Assembly: GCA_026545225.1 (NCBI GenBank)
Contig: CM048845.1
Location: 125,166,533 to 125,230,532, forward strand
Direction: 5' to 3'
DNA length: 64,000 nt
DNA from: Cornus controversa
Lineage: Eukaryota > Streptophyta > Magnoliopsida > Cornales > Cornaceae
A program made the position numbers and the translations under genes. The notes below the pieces were generated by a model that was not told the origin of the DNA, did no database searches, and was given only the letters and a program-made list of their open reading frames with translations. Below, piece after piece: positions 1 to 11,905 of this stretch; the first letter of the stretch is position 1, and each line of letters begins with the position of its first letter.

Positions 1-126
1 ACCGAAAAAAAAAAAGAAAAGCGGTCGTGTTGCACGTAGCTGTTGTAATACTAACTTGGAAGAGTGAAAGCAATGGCAGAGTTGAGTTGGGAGGAGGAAA
101 GAGAAGAGAGGAGAAGGAAAGGAATA

Positions 127-3100
127 ATGGGGAAGAGTAAAGGGTACCTGAGGCTAAAGGGAAGCCAGAATCTGAGGCAGCGTCTGCTGCTGTCAACACT
201 CTCTTCCACTCCCATTCTGATCGAGGATATTCGCGCCAACGACACATGGCCCGGCCTCCGCGCCCACGAGGTCTCCTTCCTTCGACTCCTCGAGAAGATC
301 TGCGACGACTGTGTTGTCGAAATCAACGAAACAGGTATTCAATCAGTTCTAATTTACACAAACATGTAATATATATTTATATTTGTGTCGAGCATGTTAT
401 TTAAGGTTTAAGGGTTTTAGGGTTCAACATTGTTTTGTGTGGATATATATATTTATGATTATTTAGTTGGGTATATCTGGGGCAGGCACGAAATTGAAGT
501 ACAAGCCTGGGATTGTGATGGGTGGGAAACATATTGTGCACGACTGTGGTGTTAGTCGATCCATCGGATACTTTTTGGAGCCCCTGGCTGTTCTTGGTTT
601 GTTTGGGAAGAAACCACTTTCGATAAGGCTCAAAGGTACTTATTTCCTTCTATTTTTCTCTTAATTTTTTTTTTCTGTTTTTACCTCTAGATATATGCAT
701 TTGGTTTTTGTTTTTGTATATGTTGGTTTTTTTATGAATCATTCTTTATGTTTTCATGCATTTTATTAATTATTGAGATTGAAGTCACACTTGTACAGAT
801 GAGTTAATAGCTGCATAACAAAATTACCGAAATTGTGATGGTTATCTTTGATAGCAAATAATAAGAAGATGATGCTCACAGGCTCACAGCTGTTAGTTGT
901 AAGGACTTGGAGCTTAAAAAGGTTTGGTTGCCTTGTCAGTCACTACTGGATACTAAGTGACTAAGAATTTTTAGTGCACCTGATGCTTTTGTGAAGTTGA
1001 TTTTCAGATTTAAATTGAACTGACTTCGTAACATAGAATTTGCACATGCTTATATGAGATTATTCTCTAAATGGAAGATCTTTTACCGGACAGAAGAAAG
1101 AAAAAAAATCCGGAGAGAAGATATACAAGTCCCATGCTCTCTCTGAGATAAATTAGAATATGCTTCTATTGGTTTTCAAATTTCAATATTTTTAAAACAT
1201 GTCATTTGAAACTGTAAATTTGAAGAAGTTGGTACCATAATTGTGACAAACCAGCTAGTATACTTATTTGAAATTCATTGGTACGACATTTTGGCCTTTA
1301 CATCCATTCCCCAATAGAACATGGGACTTTCTTTTCTGGTGAAAGGAAGCAATGTGTTTTTGTTTATTCCATTATAATTGTGGATTATGTTCAGGACGTG
1401 ACAAAAGTTGTTGTGGTATGTTGTCATGTATGTGGGTTATGCTCATTAGTCTCAATGTTGTATAGGCAATGAATTCAAACATTTTATGACTCATCTCTCA
1501 TTTACTCATTGGTATCAATTTCTTTTATCGTAGTATGATGTTATATAGATTTTGTTACTCAAAATACACTTCATATAGATACTGGAAATTGCGTTACTTA
1601 GAAGTCATGTTTCTTAATATCAAATATTGGATGTCATGATTGGTCTTGTCCTGTTGTTTGTTACTCTTTCTCTCTCTTGTGAAGAAAAATTAAGAAGTCT
1701 AATGGTTGTTAGTTATTGCAGAAGAGTTTTATGAAATAATATTATTTGTATCAGAATACTTGAGGAAACTCTTGGAAGGTCTCTCTACAACATCTAACTG
1801 GTTCTTCACTTATAATATTAGCTACCATTTTATTTCCTTTTTCTGGATATCCTGTAAGGTATGACTTTTTTGCCTTCAAGCATAAAAATTGCGATTTCAG
1901 TTGTGGATATTGGGGAATTTTTTTATAGGTGTGACTAACTTTGATAATTAATTAACGTCAAACATAGGCCTCATCGATTGCATTGATGACAGGACCTGAA
2001 GCAACTCCTGATTGTATTTGTCGTCAGAGCTGTTGGGTTCTTCAATTCACATTATGTATGTTGTAAGATGAGGGGAAGAGGGTAGAGAAGGACGGAGAGT
2101 AAAAATTTCAGGAGGACGTATGGCCGGGGATTGAAGTTTCCAAGCTGGAAGCAGAATAGAGTTTCATATTATGATTTATTGTTTTAGAATGATTCCACGG
2201 GAAAAAGGGTGGAGAGAGATCTCATGCTACATTTTGTTTTAAAAGCATCCAAAACTAATGTATCATCCATGACCATACATTAGGGTCAGCTCCTACATTT
2301 TGTTTTAAAAGTATCATCCAAAACTAATGTATTTTAGGAGCTGACCCGAATTGCCTTTTGTAAGAGACTAAGAGGGAAATGAAAAAAACAACTGCATGAA
2401 TCTATATGAAAAATTCGGTACAAAGGAAGGTGAAAAAGATATTTATAAGTTAGCAAATAGTAGAGATAGGTTGATTAGGGACATGGATCAAATTAGATGC
2501 ATTAAGAATATAGATCAAAAGATATTAATTAAAGAAACAAACGTATTAAATAGATGGAAATAATATTTTCAATGACTTTTGAATGAGGAACATTCTAGAG
2601 AAGAACTTGCACACGATGAACATAATATGGGAATGATAAATTGGATCAATAAGAGAGAAATAGAAGATGCACTTAAAAAGATGGTAATAACAAAGCGGTG
2701 GGACCTGACAACATACCAATAGAAGAAGAAACCCCATGGTGCATGTTGTTGGCGGATGATATAATGTTGGTGGATACTTCTAAGGAAAACTTGAGTACTA
2801 AATTAGAAACTTGGAGAAATGCACTCGAAACAAAAGGGCTAAAAATTAGTAAGACTAAAACGGATTATTTGGAATGTAAATTTAATAAAGAATCAAAAAT
2901 TAATAATATAACATTAGCAATCCAAGATCATATAGTCACTAAAAATCATCATTTTCGATACTTAGGATCAGTAATACAAGAAAATGATATTACTAGTAGG
3001 ATTCGAGTAGGTTGGACTAAATGGAGATAAGCTAGTGGTATTCTATGTGATAAAAAAATACCAAACAGGTTAAAAAGAAAATTTTATAGTACGGTCATTA

Positions 3101-6100
3101 GGCCAACTATATTATATGGGATAGAGTGTTGGACGTTAAAAAAGAAACAAGAACAACACATTCACATAATTGGAATGAGGATGTTGAGGTGGATGATAAG
3201 AGTGACTAGGAAAGATAGAGTTACAAATCAGAATGTGAGGAAGACTTTAGGAGTAGCTCCTATTGGTGACAAAATAAGAGAAAATAGACTTGGGTGGTAT
3301 GTACACAGAGAACATAGACCCGTTGATGCGCCCGTTAGAAAGGGAAGATTAGTTTGCATAGACATTAAGAGAAGACGAGGATGACCAAAATTAACATGGA
3401 ATGAAGTAATTAAAAATGATTATAAAACATTAAATATTAGAGGTGACATGGTGTATAATAGAATAGAATGGAGAAAGAGAATCCATGTGGCTGACCCCAT
3501 TCATTTGGGAAAAAGGCAACGATGATGATGATTATGATGACGACGATGACAACATGAATCTAGATATGATACTCGGATTATGAATGAGATTCAGTTTTAG
3601 TGTTACATCAAAATGCCATATATATGTCATATTGATTTATAATTCATCTTCTTCTTTCTTTTTTTTAAATCTTATGTTATTGATATGAATCAACTGATAA
3701 AGAAGAAGAAGAAGAAATGGTGCTTTTCTAAAATGGATCATCACTCTATCCTTAAATGACTATCATACTAGAAGCTTAACGGACACTTTGAAGATCTAAG
3801 CCTAGAATTTCCCATTTGCCATAAAGAAATGTAATGTATATGCTTCTATCTCCTACCAATTGCAGTCGCTGCTATGAACGGATCTGAGAAGCATCATGTG
3901 CTGACAACATTCACTATTTATTTTAATGAATCACTGCTCTATCCCTGTAAATGACTATAATACTAGGAGCTTACTTTACACTCTGGAAATCTAGGCCCTG
4001 CACAACAACAATGCATTTCCACTTGCCATAAAATACTTCACATCTCCTCAGAGCAGTTACTTCCATGAACTAATCTTTCTAGCATCATCTCTCTAACTCA
4101 TTGGAGTGACCGACTGATGTCGCTGCTGTATATTCTGATTTGTGCATTGTTTTAGATTGGAAAGAATACTTGCAACTTGATTTTAAGAGTTGTCATGTTG
4201 CTGCTTTTAGGTATTACAAATGATGATAAGGATCCATCTGTTGATATTTTTCGGTTAACCACCTTGCATATGCTGAAGCGTTTTGGAGTTCCTTCAGAAG
4301 GCCTGGAGCTAAAAATTGAGAGCCGTGGAGCTCCTCCTGGTGGTGGTGGAGAAATTGTTCTGTTGGTTCCTGTTGTCCAGAATAGTTTAACAGTGAGTTT
4401 CCTCAACTTAGGGTTGTTCATCTTTTTGCATCTTGTATTTATGTGTCTTGCTCTACAGGCAGTCACGTGGATTGACGAGGGGATGGTGAAGAGGATTAGG
4501 GGAGTTACCTTTTCAACTAGGGTGTCTGTTCAGTTTGAAAATACCATGATACATGCAGCTCGTGGAATTTTCAATCGCTTTCTTCCAGATGTTCACATAT
4601 TTACCGATCATAAAGCTGGACCACAAGCGGGAAAGTATGTTAGGTTTCAATTGTCAGTTAAATTCATAATGAATTTGTAAAACACATTTTCTTTTTGTTT
4701 CTTATATTAGCATGCTAGTCATGATTAGTCTCATCTGGATATGGATTATTTATGGCAGGTCACCTGGTTATGGAATTTCAGTAGTTGCTGAAACTACCTC
4801 TGGTTGCTTCATCTCTGCTGATACTGCAGTTTCTTATGCACGTGGGGTTGAAGAAGCTGAAGTTGAAGATGAAGAAAAGAAAGAGCTAACACCTCCAGAG
4901 GAAATAGGTGAACAAATTGCTTCTGTACTACTTGGAGAGATTGAGCAAGGGGGAGTGGTAGATTCGACACACCAGGTTTGTATTTCAAAATATGGTATGC
5001 TTTTCTTTTCTCTACATCATTATTATGATCTAAAAAATTTCACTGGATGGTGAGCATGGAAACTTAATCAGACAGAAGTTGCCCCAATTTTGTTATGTAA
5101 ATATCAACATTCTTTTTCATTTTGTCTCTTAAATGGATGTTTTGGTTAAGACAATTTTTTTAACTAAGTGAGTTTTTTTTTGGAGCAAGAAGCTCACGCA
5201 CCTATCTGCCCCTAATGAGACTTGAACCCTCACCTTCCACTTTGGGGAGTAAGTGAGATATCACTAGGCTACTCTCCTTGGTTTTATTTATTATTTTTGG
5301 ATGCCGAATGCCCATATTTTTCTTTCAAATTACTATTTAGATGAATCACTTGCTGCTTCAGTATACCCTTTGGAACTCCTAACTAATTTATCACTCCTTA
5401 ATGGCCTGCAAGATTTGCTCCTTTATCCGTAACTCTGAATTTTTAACTTTTACTTAAAATTATTATTTGACATCTCCCTCATGGTTTTTGCCTGCCTGTT
5501 AGCAGTGAACAATCTAAATTTAGATCAACTACTTGTATTGGTTGGTATGCCAAGAAAATGGTAAAATCTGCGTGTAAATTCTTATATGCACTCTTATAAA
5601 TAGTGTAAGAAAAAAGATAGTGTGAGCAGTGCCGTTAAGGGACCCAACCTTTTAACTGTTTAAGGTGTTTTGGGGGTCTTCTATTGTGAAAATTTCCCAA
5701 ACATTGACTACAAGAACTTTTAGTAAATAAACCAAATTAGAATGCTAAATCAAGTTCAGAATGCATTTTTTAATTGGTGAACGATGCTGATAGTATATCT
5801 TGTAAGATGGAATCTTTGACAACATTTGTCAGATATACTCCTCTCTTTTTTTGACAAGGAAATAAACCCTCTTTTGAGATTCGTTATGTTGGCGATGTGC
5901 CCCTTATATTTTTTTCATTGTGTTTTATGACCTGATGGGTGTTGTGCCATATTTGGTTTACAGGGTTTGTTGTTTCTTCTTTGTGCATTATGTCCGCAAG
6001 ATGTTTCTAAGGTTCGTGTAGGGAAGCTCTCGCCAAATGGCATAGAAACACTCAGGAACATCAGAGACTTTCTGGGGGTTAAATTCGTCATTAAGCCAGA

Positions 6101-6173
6101 TCCATTAACAGGAACTGTCATACTTAAATGCGTTGGGTGTGGATTGAAGAATTTATCCAGAAAGCTATCATGA
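127..6173 (+). CDS. RCL1: RNA 3'-terminal phosphate cyclase-like protein, ribosome biogenesis factor (6 exons)
   Basis: Exons by GT-AG junctions and unbroken frame: 127-334, 486-635, 4211-4392, 4459-4634, 4759-4975 and 5964-6173, giving 1143 nt (380 aa), the usual length of plant RCL1. The protein keeps family landmarks in order: KGSQNLRQRLLLSTLSSTPI near the N-terminus, the TKLKYKPG and HDCGVSRSIGYFLEPL blocks, FSTRVSVQFENTMIHAARG mid-protein, HKAGPQAGKSPGYG at an exon junction, and SRKLS at the C-terminus. RCL1 is a nucleolar protein of the U3 processome. It works with the GTPase Bms1 in early pre-rRNA cleavage for 40S subunits and is not a true RNA cyclase. I chose the ATG at 127 because the family begins MGK; an in-frame ATG at 64 would add 21 residues. 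Intron 2 (3.6 kb) holds an RTE LINE fragment and intron 5 a SINE. No lesion is seen in any exon. Identity is near certain; the exact start is less so. Confidence 0.95.
2280..2348. repeat. Inverted repeat just upstream of the LINE remnant
   Basis: AGGGTCAGCTCCTACATT near 2281 is mirrored by AATGTATTTTAGGAGCTGACCC near 2327, with a partly duplicated TTTTGTTTTAAAAG block nearby (2230s and 2300s). It could be a small foldback MITE or the eroded terminus of another element. Confidence 0.5.
2380..3555 (+). mobile_element. RTE-clade LINE remnant (reverse transcriptase and C-terminal end) in RCL1 intron 2
   Basis: Conceptual pieces match the RTE type of plant non-LTR retrotransposon. About 2390-2735 holds the region before the palm (YEKFGTKEG, GPDNIPIE). 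The frame then jumps straight to LLADDIMLV near 2747, so most of the palm domain is deleted. The LADDI catalytic box remains. The C-terminal part follows (ILYGIECWTLKKK, RMLRWMIRVTRKDR, RENRLGWY) and ends with the typical HVADP stretch. Stop codons interrupt it, for example the TAA after GWTKWR and the TGA near 3382. The 3' end runs into a GATGATGAT tail (about 3520-3550), characteristic of RTE elements. It is dead and lies in sense orientation to RCL1. Confidence 0.85.
5172..5282 (-). mobile_element. tRNA-derived SINE in RCL1 intron 5
   Basis: On the minus strand the segment begins CCAAGGAGAGTAGCCTAGTG and contains a box-A-like TAGCCTAGTGATA (complement of 5259-5271) and a box-B-like GGTTCAAGTCT (complement of 5218-5228), spaced as in a pol III promoter. 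An A-rich tract follows at the 3' end (complement of the T run near 5173-5181). No acceptor stem or anticodon arm can be folded, so it is a SINE and not a tRNA gene. Confidence 0.65.
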
Positions 6174-7293
6174 CAAGTGACCATTATAATTTATATAGAG
6201 ATTTCTTTATATTTCACCGTAATGTTTAGAACAAATTGATTTTTATCCTGTCAAGTGTGTACGTGGAGCTAATATTTTTGCAGCACTGTTAAGTCGAGCC
6301 TCTCCTGAAAGTTTTTTAGTAGCACCTGAATGCAAAATTGACACGCTTTTAATGTGGCAGTTGTGGCCATGTTTAGACATTACATAATTTTTCTTGTTCC
6401 CCTAATTTTAATTGTAATTATTATTATTTTTTTAATAATTTAATATCCTGGAGTGAAGTATCTTTCAATTTCGTTAGCCTATTATGCTATCTTTGCAAGT
6501 CTAGTGTCATTGTAGCATAAAATTGCAGGATTCAGCTTTGCCAAGTCTAGTTTTCCATATATGGCATGTGAGAGTTCTGAATGTTTAGGCTCCAATATAT
6601 GTACTCACAATGACAGAAGGTAGGAAAGGCATGACTAAAACCAAAACCCTTGCATATGCTTTGTTCGGAACCCTTCGAGAAAATGACCATTAGTTTATGT
6701 AGGGAGCAACAAGGAGTTGAATGATGGTCACACTCCTCTCTCTTACCTCCACCACCATTATCACCCTTCTCTATGTCCTTTTCGGCAAGACTTTTAACCC
6801 TATATTACTAACCCCCCTGGACAATATCATATTTCCTCATAATCTAATCACAAGTTATTTCAGTCTTAACATCTAAAAATGACCATGTTAATATTTTAGA
6901 TGTCAAAACTCAAAAGTAGATATATATATATATATATATTGAAGAGTGATGCTACTTGGTTCGATTCGGCCCAGGTGAGTCTATTCAAATGAAGTTGAAT
7001 ATTGTTTTTTTATTCGACTTGGATTGCATGAAACTCAATAAATGAGATAAAGCTTGGTTTATTTACTTGTTTTTTTCCCCTTGCAACATGAAAGAAAAGG
7101 ACGGGGGCGTTATTTTCTTACCGTGCATTTTCCTTCTACTTCCCAAGAAATTTCCGGTCAACTTCCAAAATTTACTCTTTTTTTTTTTTTTTCAAAAGGT
7201 GGATGAAAAAGAATCCACATTCAAAAGTCATGGCTGGTTCTTGGTGACTTCAGGGCAATTGCTCAGAGGCTCAGACCCATCCATATTCACTAG
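6174..7293. other. Intergenic: RCL1 3' flank and upstream region of the four-TM pseudogene
   Basis: AT-rich with no supported gene. A (TA)n run lies at about 6919-6940. From about 7025 the sequence parallels 44590-44900 and 53840-54170, which precede the two intact four-TM genes: the same AACTCAATAAATGAGAT, GCATTTTCCTTCTACTTCC and AGGGCAATTGCTCAGA blocks recur. This is the duplicated promoter of the family. Confidence 0.7.
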
Positions 7294-7300
7294 TATATAA
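7294..7300 (+). promoter_or_regulatory. TATA box of the four-TM pseudogene copy
   Basis: TATATAA followed by AACCTTAAAACCAGC. The same motif plus AACCTTA context sits at the same distance (about 130-165 bp) upstream of the start codons at 45087 and 54346. Confidence 0.6.
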
Positions 7301-7426
7301 AACCTTAAAACCAGCTAGTCCTCAAACTCATACCATCCACAGCCAGGACTATTGCTCTCTGCTCTCTCTGCTTCTCCTCTCACTAAACATAGCAACTCTG
7401 TCCTGCAAATTAAAAGGACAATCAGC

Positions 7427-7912
7427 ATGCCTCACATTAACGGCCGATACCGCATTTGCGAAAGCACCAGCCTTTCCCCCATTTTTCCTTGCATATCCTT
7501 CTGGGTTTATGTTAATGGCCAATATTCCTTGTTAGCTTTCATTTTCTTCATATACTTTGCTTTCTTGTCATTGTAATACTGTTTCTCATTGTACCAACAA
7601 TTGTCTCCACACAAGAAATCAATCAAAAAAGACTTGTTGAAGTATGCAATATGGTTCCTATTTACAGCCATAATGCTTGGCATAGCGTACCAATTCGCGC
7701 CTTCTTTGGCCTGCCTTCCGGCTTGTTCCTCTATGCCATTTCAACTGCAAGCAGTGCCACTATTTTCTATTTCTACATAATCTATGACGACCAGAATGGT
7801 TGCACCAAATGCTGTCCAACTGATGGGAATGTTAGAATATTTAGTCATTGAGTGCTCTTGTCATGTTGACATGAAATTCAAGCATTCTGATTCAATTTTG
7901 GAGAAAGTATAA
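7427..7912 (+). pseudogene. Four-transmembrane protein, pseudogene copy 1
   Basis: First of three copies of the family also found at 45087 and 54346, and still closely similar in DNA. The lesions are clear by comparison. About 30 nt are missing after the FPCISFW segment, removing the first predicted membrane turn (the AFNGIGTTYRA part of the other copies). A TAA (near 7574) replaces the GAA codon before YCFSLYQQ. One C is missing in the CGCGCCTTCTTTGG stretch near 7700, shifting the frame in the third membrane segment. The C-terminal tail (NGCTKCCPTDG) and the terminal GTATAA remain recognisable. It is not expected to make a functional membrane protein. Confidence 0.85.
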
Positions 7913-8248
7913 TTCTTAAGTTAATAATGTCGATGACATACAAAAAGAGTTTACTTGTATGAAAAAACAAACAAAATGGAAGGTTTTTTCTTTCCTTGCA
8001 ACTAGTTAGAAGTTTCCAGTCCCCCTATTTTCTATCCCCTTCCTATTCTAGCTACTATAATCTACTTGCATGTGTATCAGTGTATGTATGTACCATCATG
8101 CATGTTGTTTCTTTAACTCAATAGAATTGACTATTTCCATACAATGTTCAAATATCTCTATAAATTATTTGGATCAACACCAGCAAGTATTGGAAAGAGA
8201 TAATAGAAATAGGACTACTAGTTATAATTTACACAAAAACGGATGCAA

Positions 8249-8282
<34 letters not shown>

Positions 8283-8451
8283 GAAAATAGAAAAATGCAT
8301 TACTTTTGCTTTGACATGCATAAAACTCAGAATTTCGATTTTCATTCTTAAAGGAGCTTGTGATCAATTAGTCATTTTTCTTTTGAATGCCACTCCAAAG
8401 GACATTTCATTTTCCTCTATTTCTCTCTGAAGAGTTGAAACTTAAAGCTAT
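7913..8451. other. 3' flank of four-TM copy 1, paralogous to 27.98-28.43 kb
   Basis: No gene. TTCTTAAGTTAAT and ACATACAAAAAGAGTTTACT just after the stop, and TTTGCTTTGACATGCAT with CTCAGAATTTCGATTTT further on, recur in the same order at 27990-28430. A short (AAT)n microsatellite lies at about 8250-8280. Confidence 0.7.
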
Positions 8452-9170
8452 TAATGCAAAAAATCCAAATTTGCAAATAACTCCTGAACTATATTTTGTA
8501 CACAATACTCCTCAACTATTACATTTTGTTATAAGATGTTCCCATGCCTATCATGTGATGGGCTATTTTTTTATTTTATCAAATGACCATAATACCATTT
8601 TTTATTGAATTACACTTAACCCATTTTTCTTGTTAAAATAAATTGCAAAAAAATTGCATACGTATTCTCCATCAAATTTGCATAAATTTACCTTTAATTC
8701 TTAAAATTAATTGTTTTAATAAAAATCTTAAGTAGAAAATGTTAAAATAATTTAAGTAATTTCTTAATTCTTCATGAATATACTACATGAAAAAGATGGT
8801 ATTTTCTTATTTAAATAATTTTTTAATTTTTCATGAATATATTGTGTGGAAAAAGGTATTTTTTTAGTGTAAAATTTTTTAAACTAGGTATAATAAGTTT
8901 TATTATAAATAATAAAATTTTAATAAAAAGTTACTCATTTCAAAAAATGGTTAAATTTGATACTAGTTACAATTCTGTATTTTTTTCATTGTTATGATAA
9001 ACTGATACAAATAATAAAATTAAAATAAAAGGTATAAATAAGAGAAAGGATAGTAAAGATAATTTAATAAGAATAGGTAAAATTATCTTTTGTGATGGAT
9101 ATGTGTTTAATTGCAATAAATCATTATTTCAAAGGAAACTATTTGTAGTTGAGATTATTTGCAAAAAAAT
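8452..9170. repeat. MITE-like element, GCAAAAA...ATTTGCAAAT family (copy 1, partial)
   Basis: It shares CAAATTTGCAAATAAC, TATATTTTGTACACAATAC and ATTGAATTACACTTAA with 13333-14162, 25510-26820 and 32325-33013. In the better copies the ends are inverted repeats related to AGGGTAAAGTGCAAAAA. No coding capacity. Confidence 0.6.
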
Positions 9171-9634
9171 CTAGGTTTTTTTTTTTTTTTTTTCCTTTTT
9201 ACCCATACTTATATGACCCCTCTTTTGGGAAAAAGTCAATGTCCTATTCTTGGTCATGTCTTTTACGTTGTATAATTAATGCGAGCTCTATTAATGTAAA
9301 CAAAACAAACCACATAATATCATGGAAGTTCTCTGTTACAAACCACATAATATCATGGAAAGTCTCCGACTCAAAACAGTTTCCTTTTTATTCTTCAAAA
9401 GGTAACATGCTTGATGGAAAAGGACATGTGTGTGTATATATATATATTTAGATATAAAAAGGTACACAATTTACGAAGGCATTGCCCATGCATGAGTTTA
9501 CAAACGTACTATAGAATAATTTCTAACTAACAAGAAAAATTTGGATCCCTCTTGTTCTACCGTACACTGAAATAATTAAAGTTCTACTAGTGAACGGTAT
9601 AACGGGAGCAATTAAATTTTTTTTCTTCTTACAC
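9171..9634. other. AT-rich spacer, no gene seen
   Basis: A poly-T tract (about 9177-9193), a short direct repeat ACCACATAATATCATGGAA (twice, near 9309 and 9340) and a short TA run near 9438. I see no supported gene. Confidence 0.5.
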
Positions 9635-9762
9635 TTTTCATGGTGTAAGACACTTTTCATAATGCAAACCATTTTCAATGATAAAGTGCAAACCACTTTT
9701 CATGGTATAACCATTTTTCATGGTAAAATGTAAACCACTTTTTATGGTGCAATTTCATAGAC
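9635..9762. repeat. Minisatellite with CCACTTTTCATGGT unit
   Basis: Imperfect tandem units of about 18-27 bp around the core CACTTTTCATGGTRTAA/AATGCAAACCATTTTCA, about five in all. The region just after (9763-10130) is unremarkable spacer. Confidence 0.65.
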
Positions 9763-10132
9763 AAAAAGAGAGTAACCGAAGGGACATGGACAATGGTGCG
9801 GCCATTGCCAGGAGTTTGAGGTCCGACATCTTCAATAACCGAGATTGTAGAGTCCCGCCTCTGCACTATACTAAGCATATGTTTGTTCTTTATTTTTGGA
9901 TAATGAGTCTCACGAAACAATCTTTGCGTCTTTGCTCCAAAATACATGTTGCCAAGTGACACGTTGAAGAAAAAGTTACTTTTTTGAAATGTGACGGTTA
10001 GTCACACTTCTATATAAACTCAACCATGCAAGTGCCTTGCCCTTATTTAGATATAATTCAATAGAGTGTATCCACTCATTTGTTAAACGTAAGTGTTTAA
10101 TAAATTCAATCTTAATAATATTATCGAGATTC

Positions 10133-10446
10133 ATTCATCTTACCGTTTTCATTAAAGACCCTTTTAAATGAGGTGTTCCCTAATTGGGTTGGTTAACAAT
10201 GTTCTCGGAATTAATTCATTCTGCCTTTTTCATCGAATGTCATCTTAAATAAAGTGTTTTCCAATAGGATTGGTTAACAATGTTTTCGGAATTAATTTAT
10301 TCCGTCTTTTTCATCAAAGCCCTTTTAAATGAAGTGTGCTCCAATAAGGTTGATTAACAATATTCTTATAATTAATTCATTCTCTTTTTTATTAAATGCC
10401 TCTTAAATGAGGTATTTCCCCAATAGAGTTTGTTAAAGAATGTTCC
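10133..10446. repeat. Tandem repeat, about four units of about 80-90 bp
   Basis: Each unit reads AAATGAGGTGTTCCC, then an AATTGGGTTGGTTAACAATG-type block, then GGAATTAATTCATTCTG, then TTTTTCATC. Units differ by scattered substitutions, so the array is not recent. No open frame persists through it. Confidence 0.75.
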
Positions 10447-10479
10447 ATCTATTTTCGCAATCATCATTTGAAAATAGAA

Positions 10480-10975
10480 AGACCCATTCATTTCAACACT
10501 CCAAAAAACAACAACATGTCTCGATAGCAATCTCAAGTCTCAAAATGCAGACCACCTATTCGAAGCAAAAACAAGCATAAACCAATCTCTATACAAATTT
10601 CAGAAAGAAAAAATAGCTATACAGCAAAAAGAGAGCCCGGAGATTCATACGTAATGAAAAGAGTAAGTTTAAATGTGCAGCAAGGCAGAGCACAGCGAAT
10701 CTCCATCTACAAAGCTATTTTTAATTTCCCATTTACTGCAACAACCAGATGAAAGAAGATAAAGATGGCAGCTAGAATAGAGATAGTACTCCCAAATCCA
10801 TGGTAACACGCAACAAAATTTTCATGGCTTTAGGATATATAATACACACATTGTGAAAGTTATCAGAGTTGAGATCATCCAGAAATACTGTATGAGCAAT
10901 ACGAGAAATCAGGGACTTTAATAAGGGTATATATAGATAGTACTGTACTTGGCCGCAACCAAGATGCATGCATGT
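10480..10975. other. Conserved non-coding block, paralogue of 28720-29055
   Basis: Shared segments in order: AACCAATCTCTATACAA, ATAGCTATACAGCAAAA, GTGCAGCAAGGCAGA, AAATCCATGGTA, TTTTCATGGCTTT, ATAATACACACATTG, CAGGGACTTTAATAAGGGT. It lies just beyond the 3' end of a T2 RNase gene in both copies. Short frames differ between the copies, so it is not evidently coding. It may be part of a lost neighbouring gene or a long non-coding transcript. Confidence 0.6.
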
Positions 10976-11399
10976 CTTCTTAATTTCACGGATACAACCT
11001 AGCTAGCTTAATTTGTTCATCGTGGACATACTTTACAATGCTCGTTGCTGCATGTCTTTCTTCTCGCTCTTTAATCTTTTCATGATTCCATCAATTATTA
11101 TTATTATTTTTTTTGTAGCCACACATTGATGATTTATCCGACACAGTGCAATTGATCATGATTGTTTTCTCTCCATTTGTTTTTGTTTGCTACATCCATT
11201 GTCTCTCCCCCTTGTTCTTTTGTTAATTACTTCGATCATTTAATTAGTCAATCATAACAAACTTGTTCTTGTGAAAAATAAGAAAGATATATATGGCTTT
11301 TATTAAAATCCTGTGCATTATATATATATATTATGACATATGGTACATGCATAGATTTCATAACACTGATATTATTTCAAATTGATGGGATTTTGATCT
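10976..11399. other. 3' flank of RNase pseudogene 1
   Basis: It resembles the 3' flanks at 21063-21510, 29330-29480 and 50680-50880: ACTTGGCCGCAACCAAGATGC begins just before it, and TATGGCTTTTATTAA (a minus-strand AATAAA) lies near 11293. No gene. Confidence 0.65.
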
Positions 11400-11905
11400 T
11401 TACTTGCATTCTTACCAATTGGTTTTCATTCTTACCACCCTTATTATGCTGTGGATATGGGATATAATTTGTCCCAGCTGGCCATAGCCCACTTAGTGTG
11501 AAGTTGTTTTGTGGCCATGGAGTTCTACATGTCACATTAGTGAGACATTATTAAGCATGCAGAATGTCGGCTGCCATGTTCGAACCAATTGGAGATGATC
11601 ATCACATGTTTGATTATTTTTTTGGAAAGTATCAAAAGAATATTGAGCCAATTGGAGACCATGATCGTCATAAGAAATAAAGAAAGAAAAGATAGAACAA
11701 AATGTGAAACAAAGAGAAAGAGAAGAGAGACGAGATAGTATGTCTTCATTTCTTTATGTAATGGGTGAAGTGATAAAGTATTCAAATTATTAGGATAAAT
11801 TACGACGAGATAGTATGTCTTCATTTCTTTATGTAATGGGTGGAGTGATAAAGTATTCAAATTATTAGGATAAATTACTTTGACTTTTCTAAAGTTTTGT
11901 CTCAT
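11400..11905 (-). pseudogene. T2/S-type ribonuclease pseudogene 1 (internal deletion)
   Basis: On the minus strand it begins MKTYYLVSLLFLFVS, almost identical to the intact RNase at 30607. It keeps a signal peptide and a readable HLQLVRTWQPTFC in another frame, so a small indel separates signal peptide and body. Just after the GLWPA codons of active site I the DNA jumps to the ACAAATTATATC that encodes NYISCP near the family C-terminus. The body carrying active site II and the intron is deleted. A 75-bp segment holding the start codon and first codons is tandemly duplicated (11731-11805 and 11806-11878). Stops follow in the Cys region. It is non-functional as an enzyme. Confidence 0.85.
11731..11878. 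repeat. 75-bp tandem duplication over the start codon of RNase pseudogene 1
   Basis: Two near-identical units beginning CGAGATAGTATGTCTTCATT (11731 and 11806) differ at one or two bases. On the minus strand each carries the ATG and the codons for MKTYYLV. The unit is 25 codons, so the upstream start stays in frame. Confidence 0.85.

Noticed and set aside
4152..4466. 104-aa minus-strand frame
   Set aside because: Antisense shadow of RCL1 exon 3; the plus strand gives the conserved protein.
5172..5282. tRNA gene
   Set aside because: A and B boxes are present but no acceptor or anticodon stems fold, and an A-rich tail follows; called a SINE instead.
10133..10446. Regularly spaced repeat considered as a CRISPR-like array
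   Set aside because: Units are contiguous without unique spacers, in a plant nuclear context; an ordinary tandem repeat.
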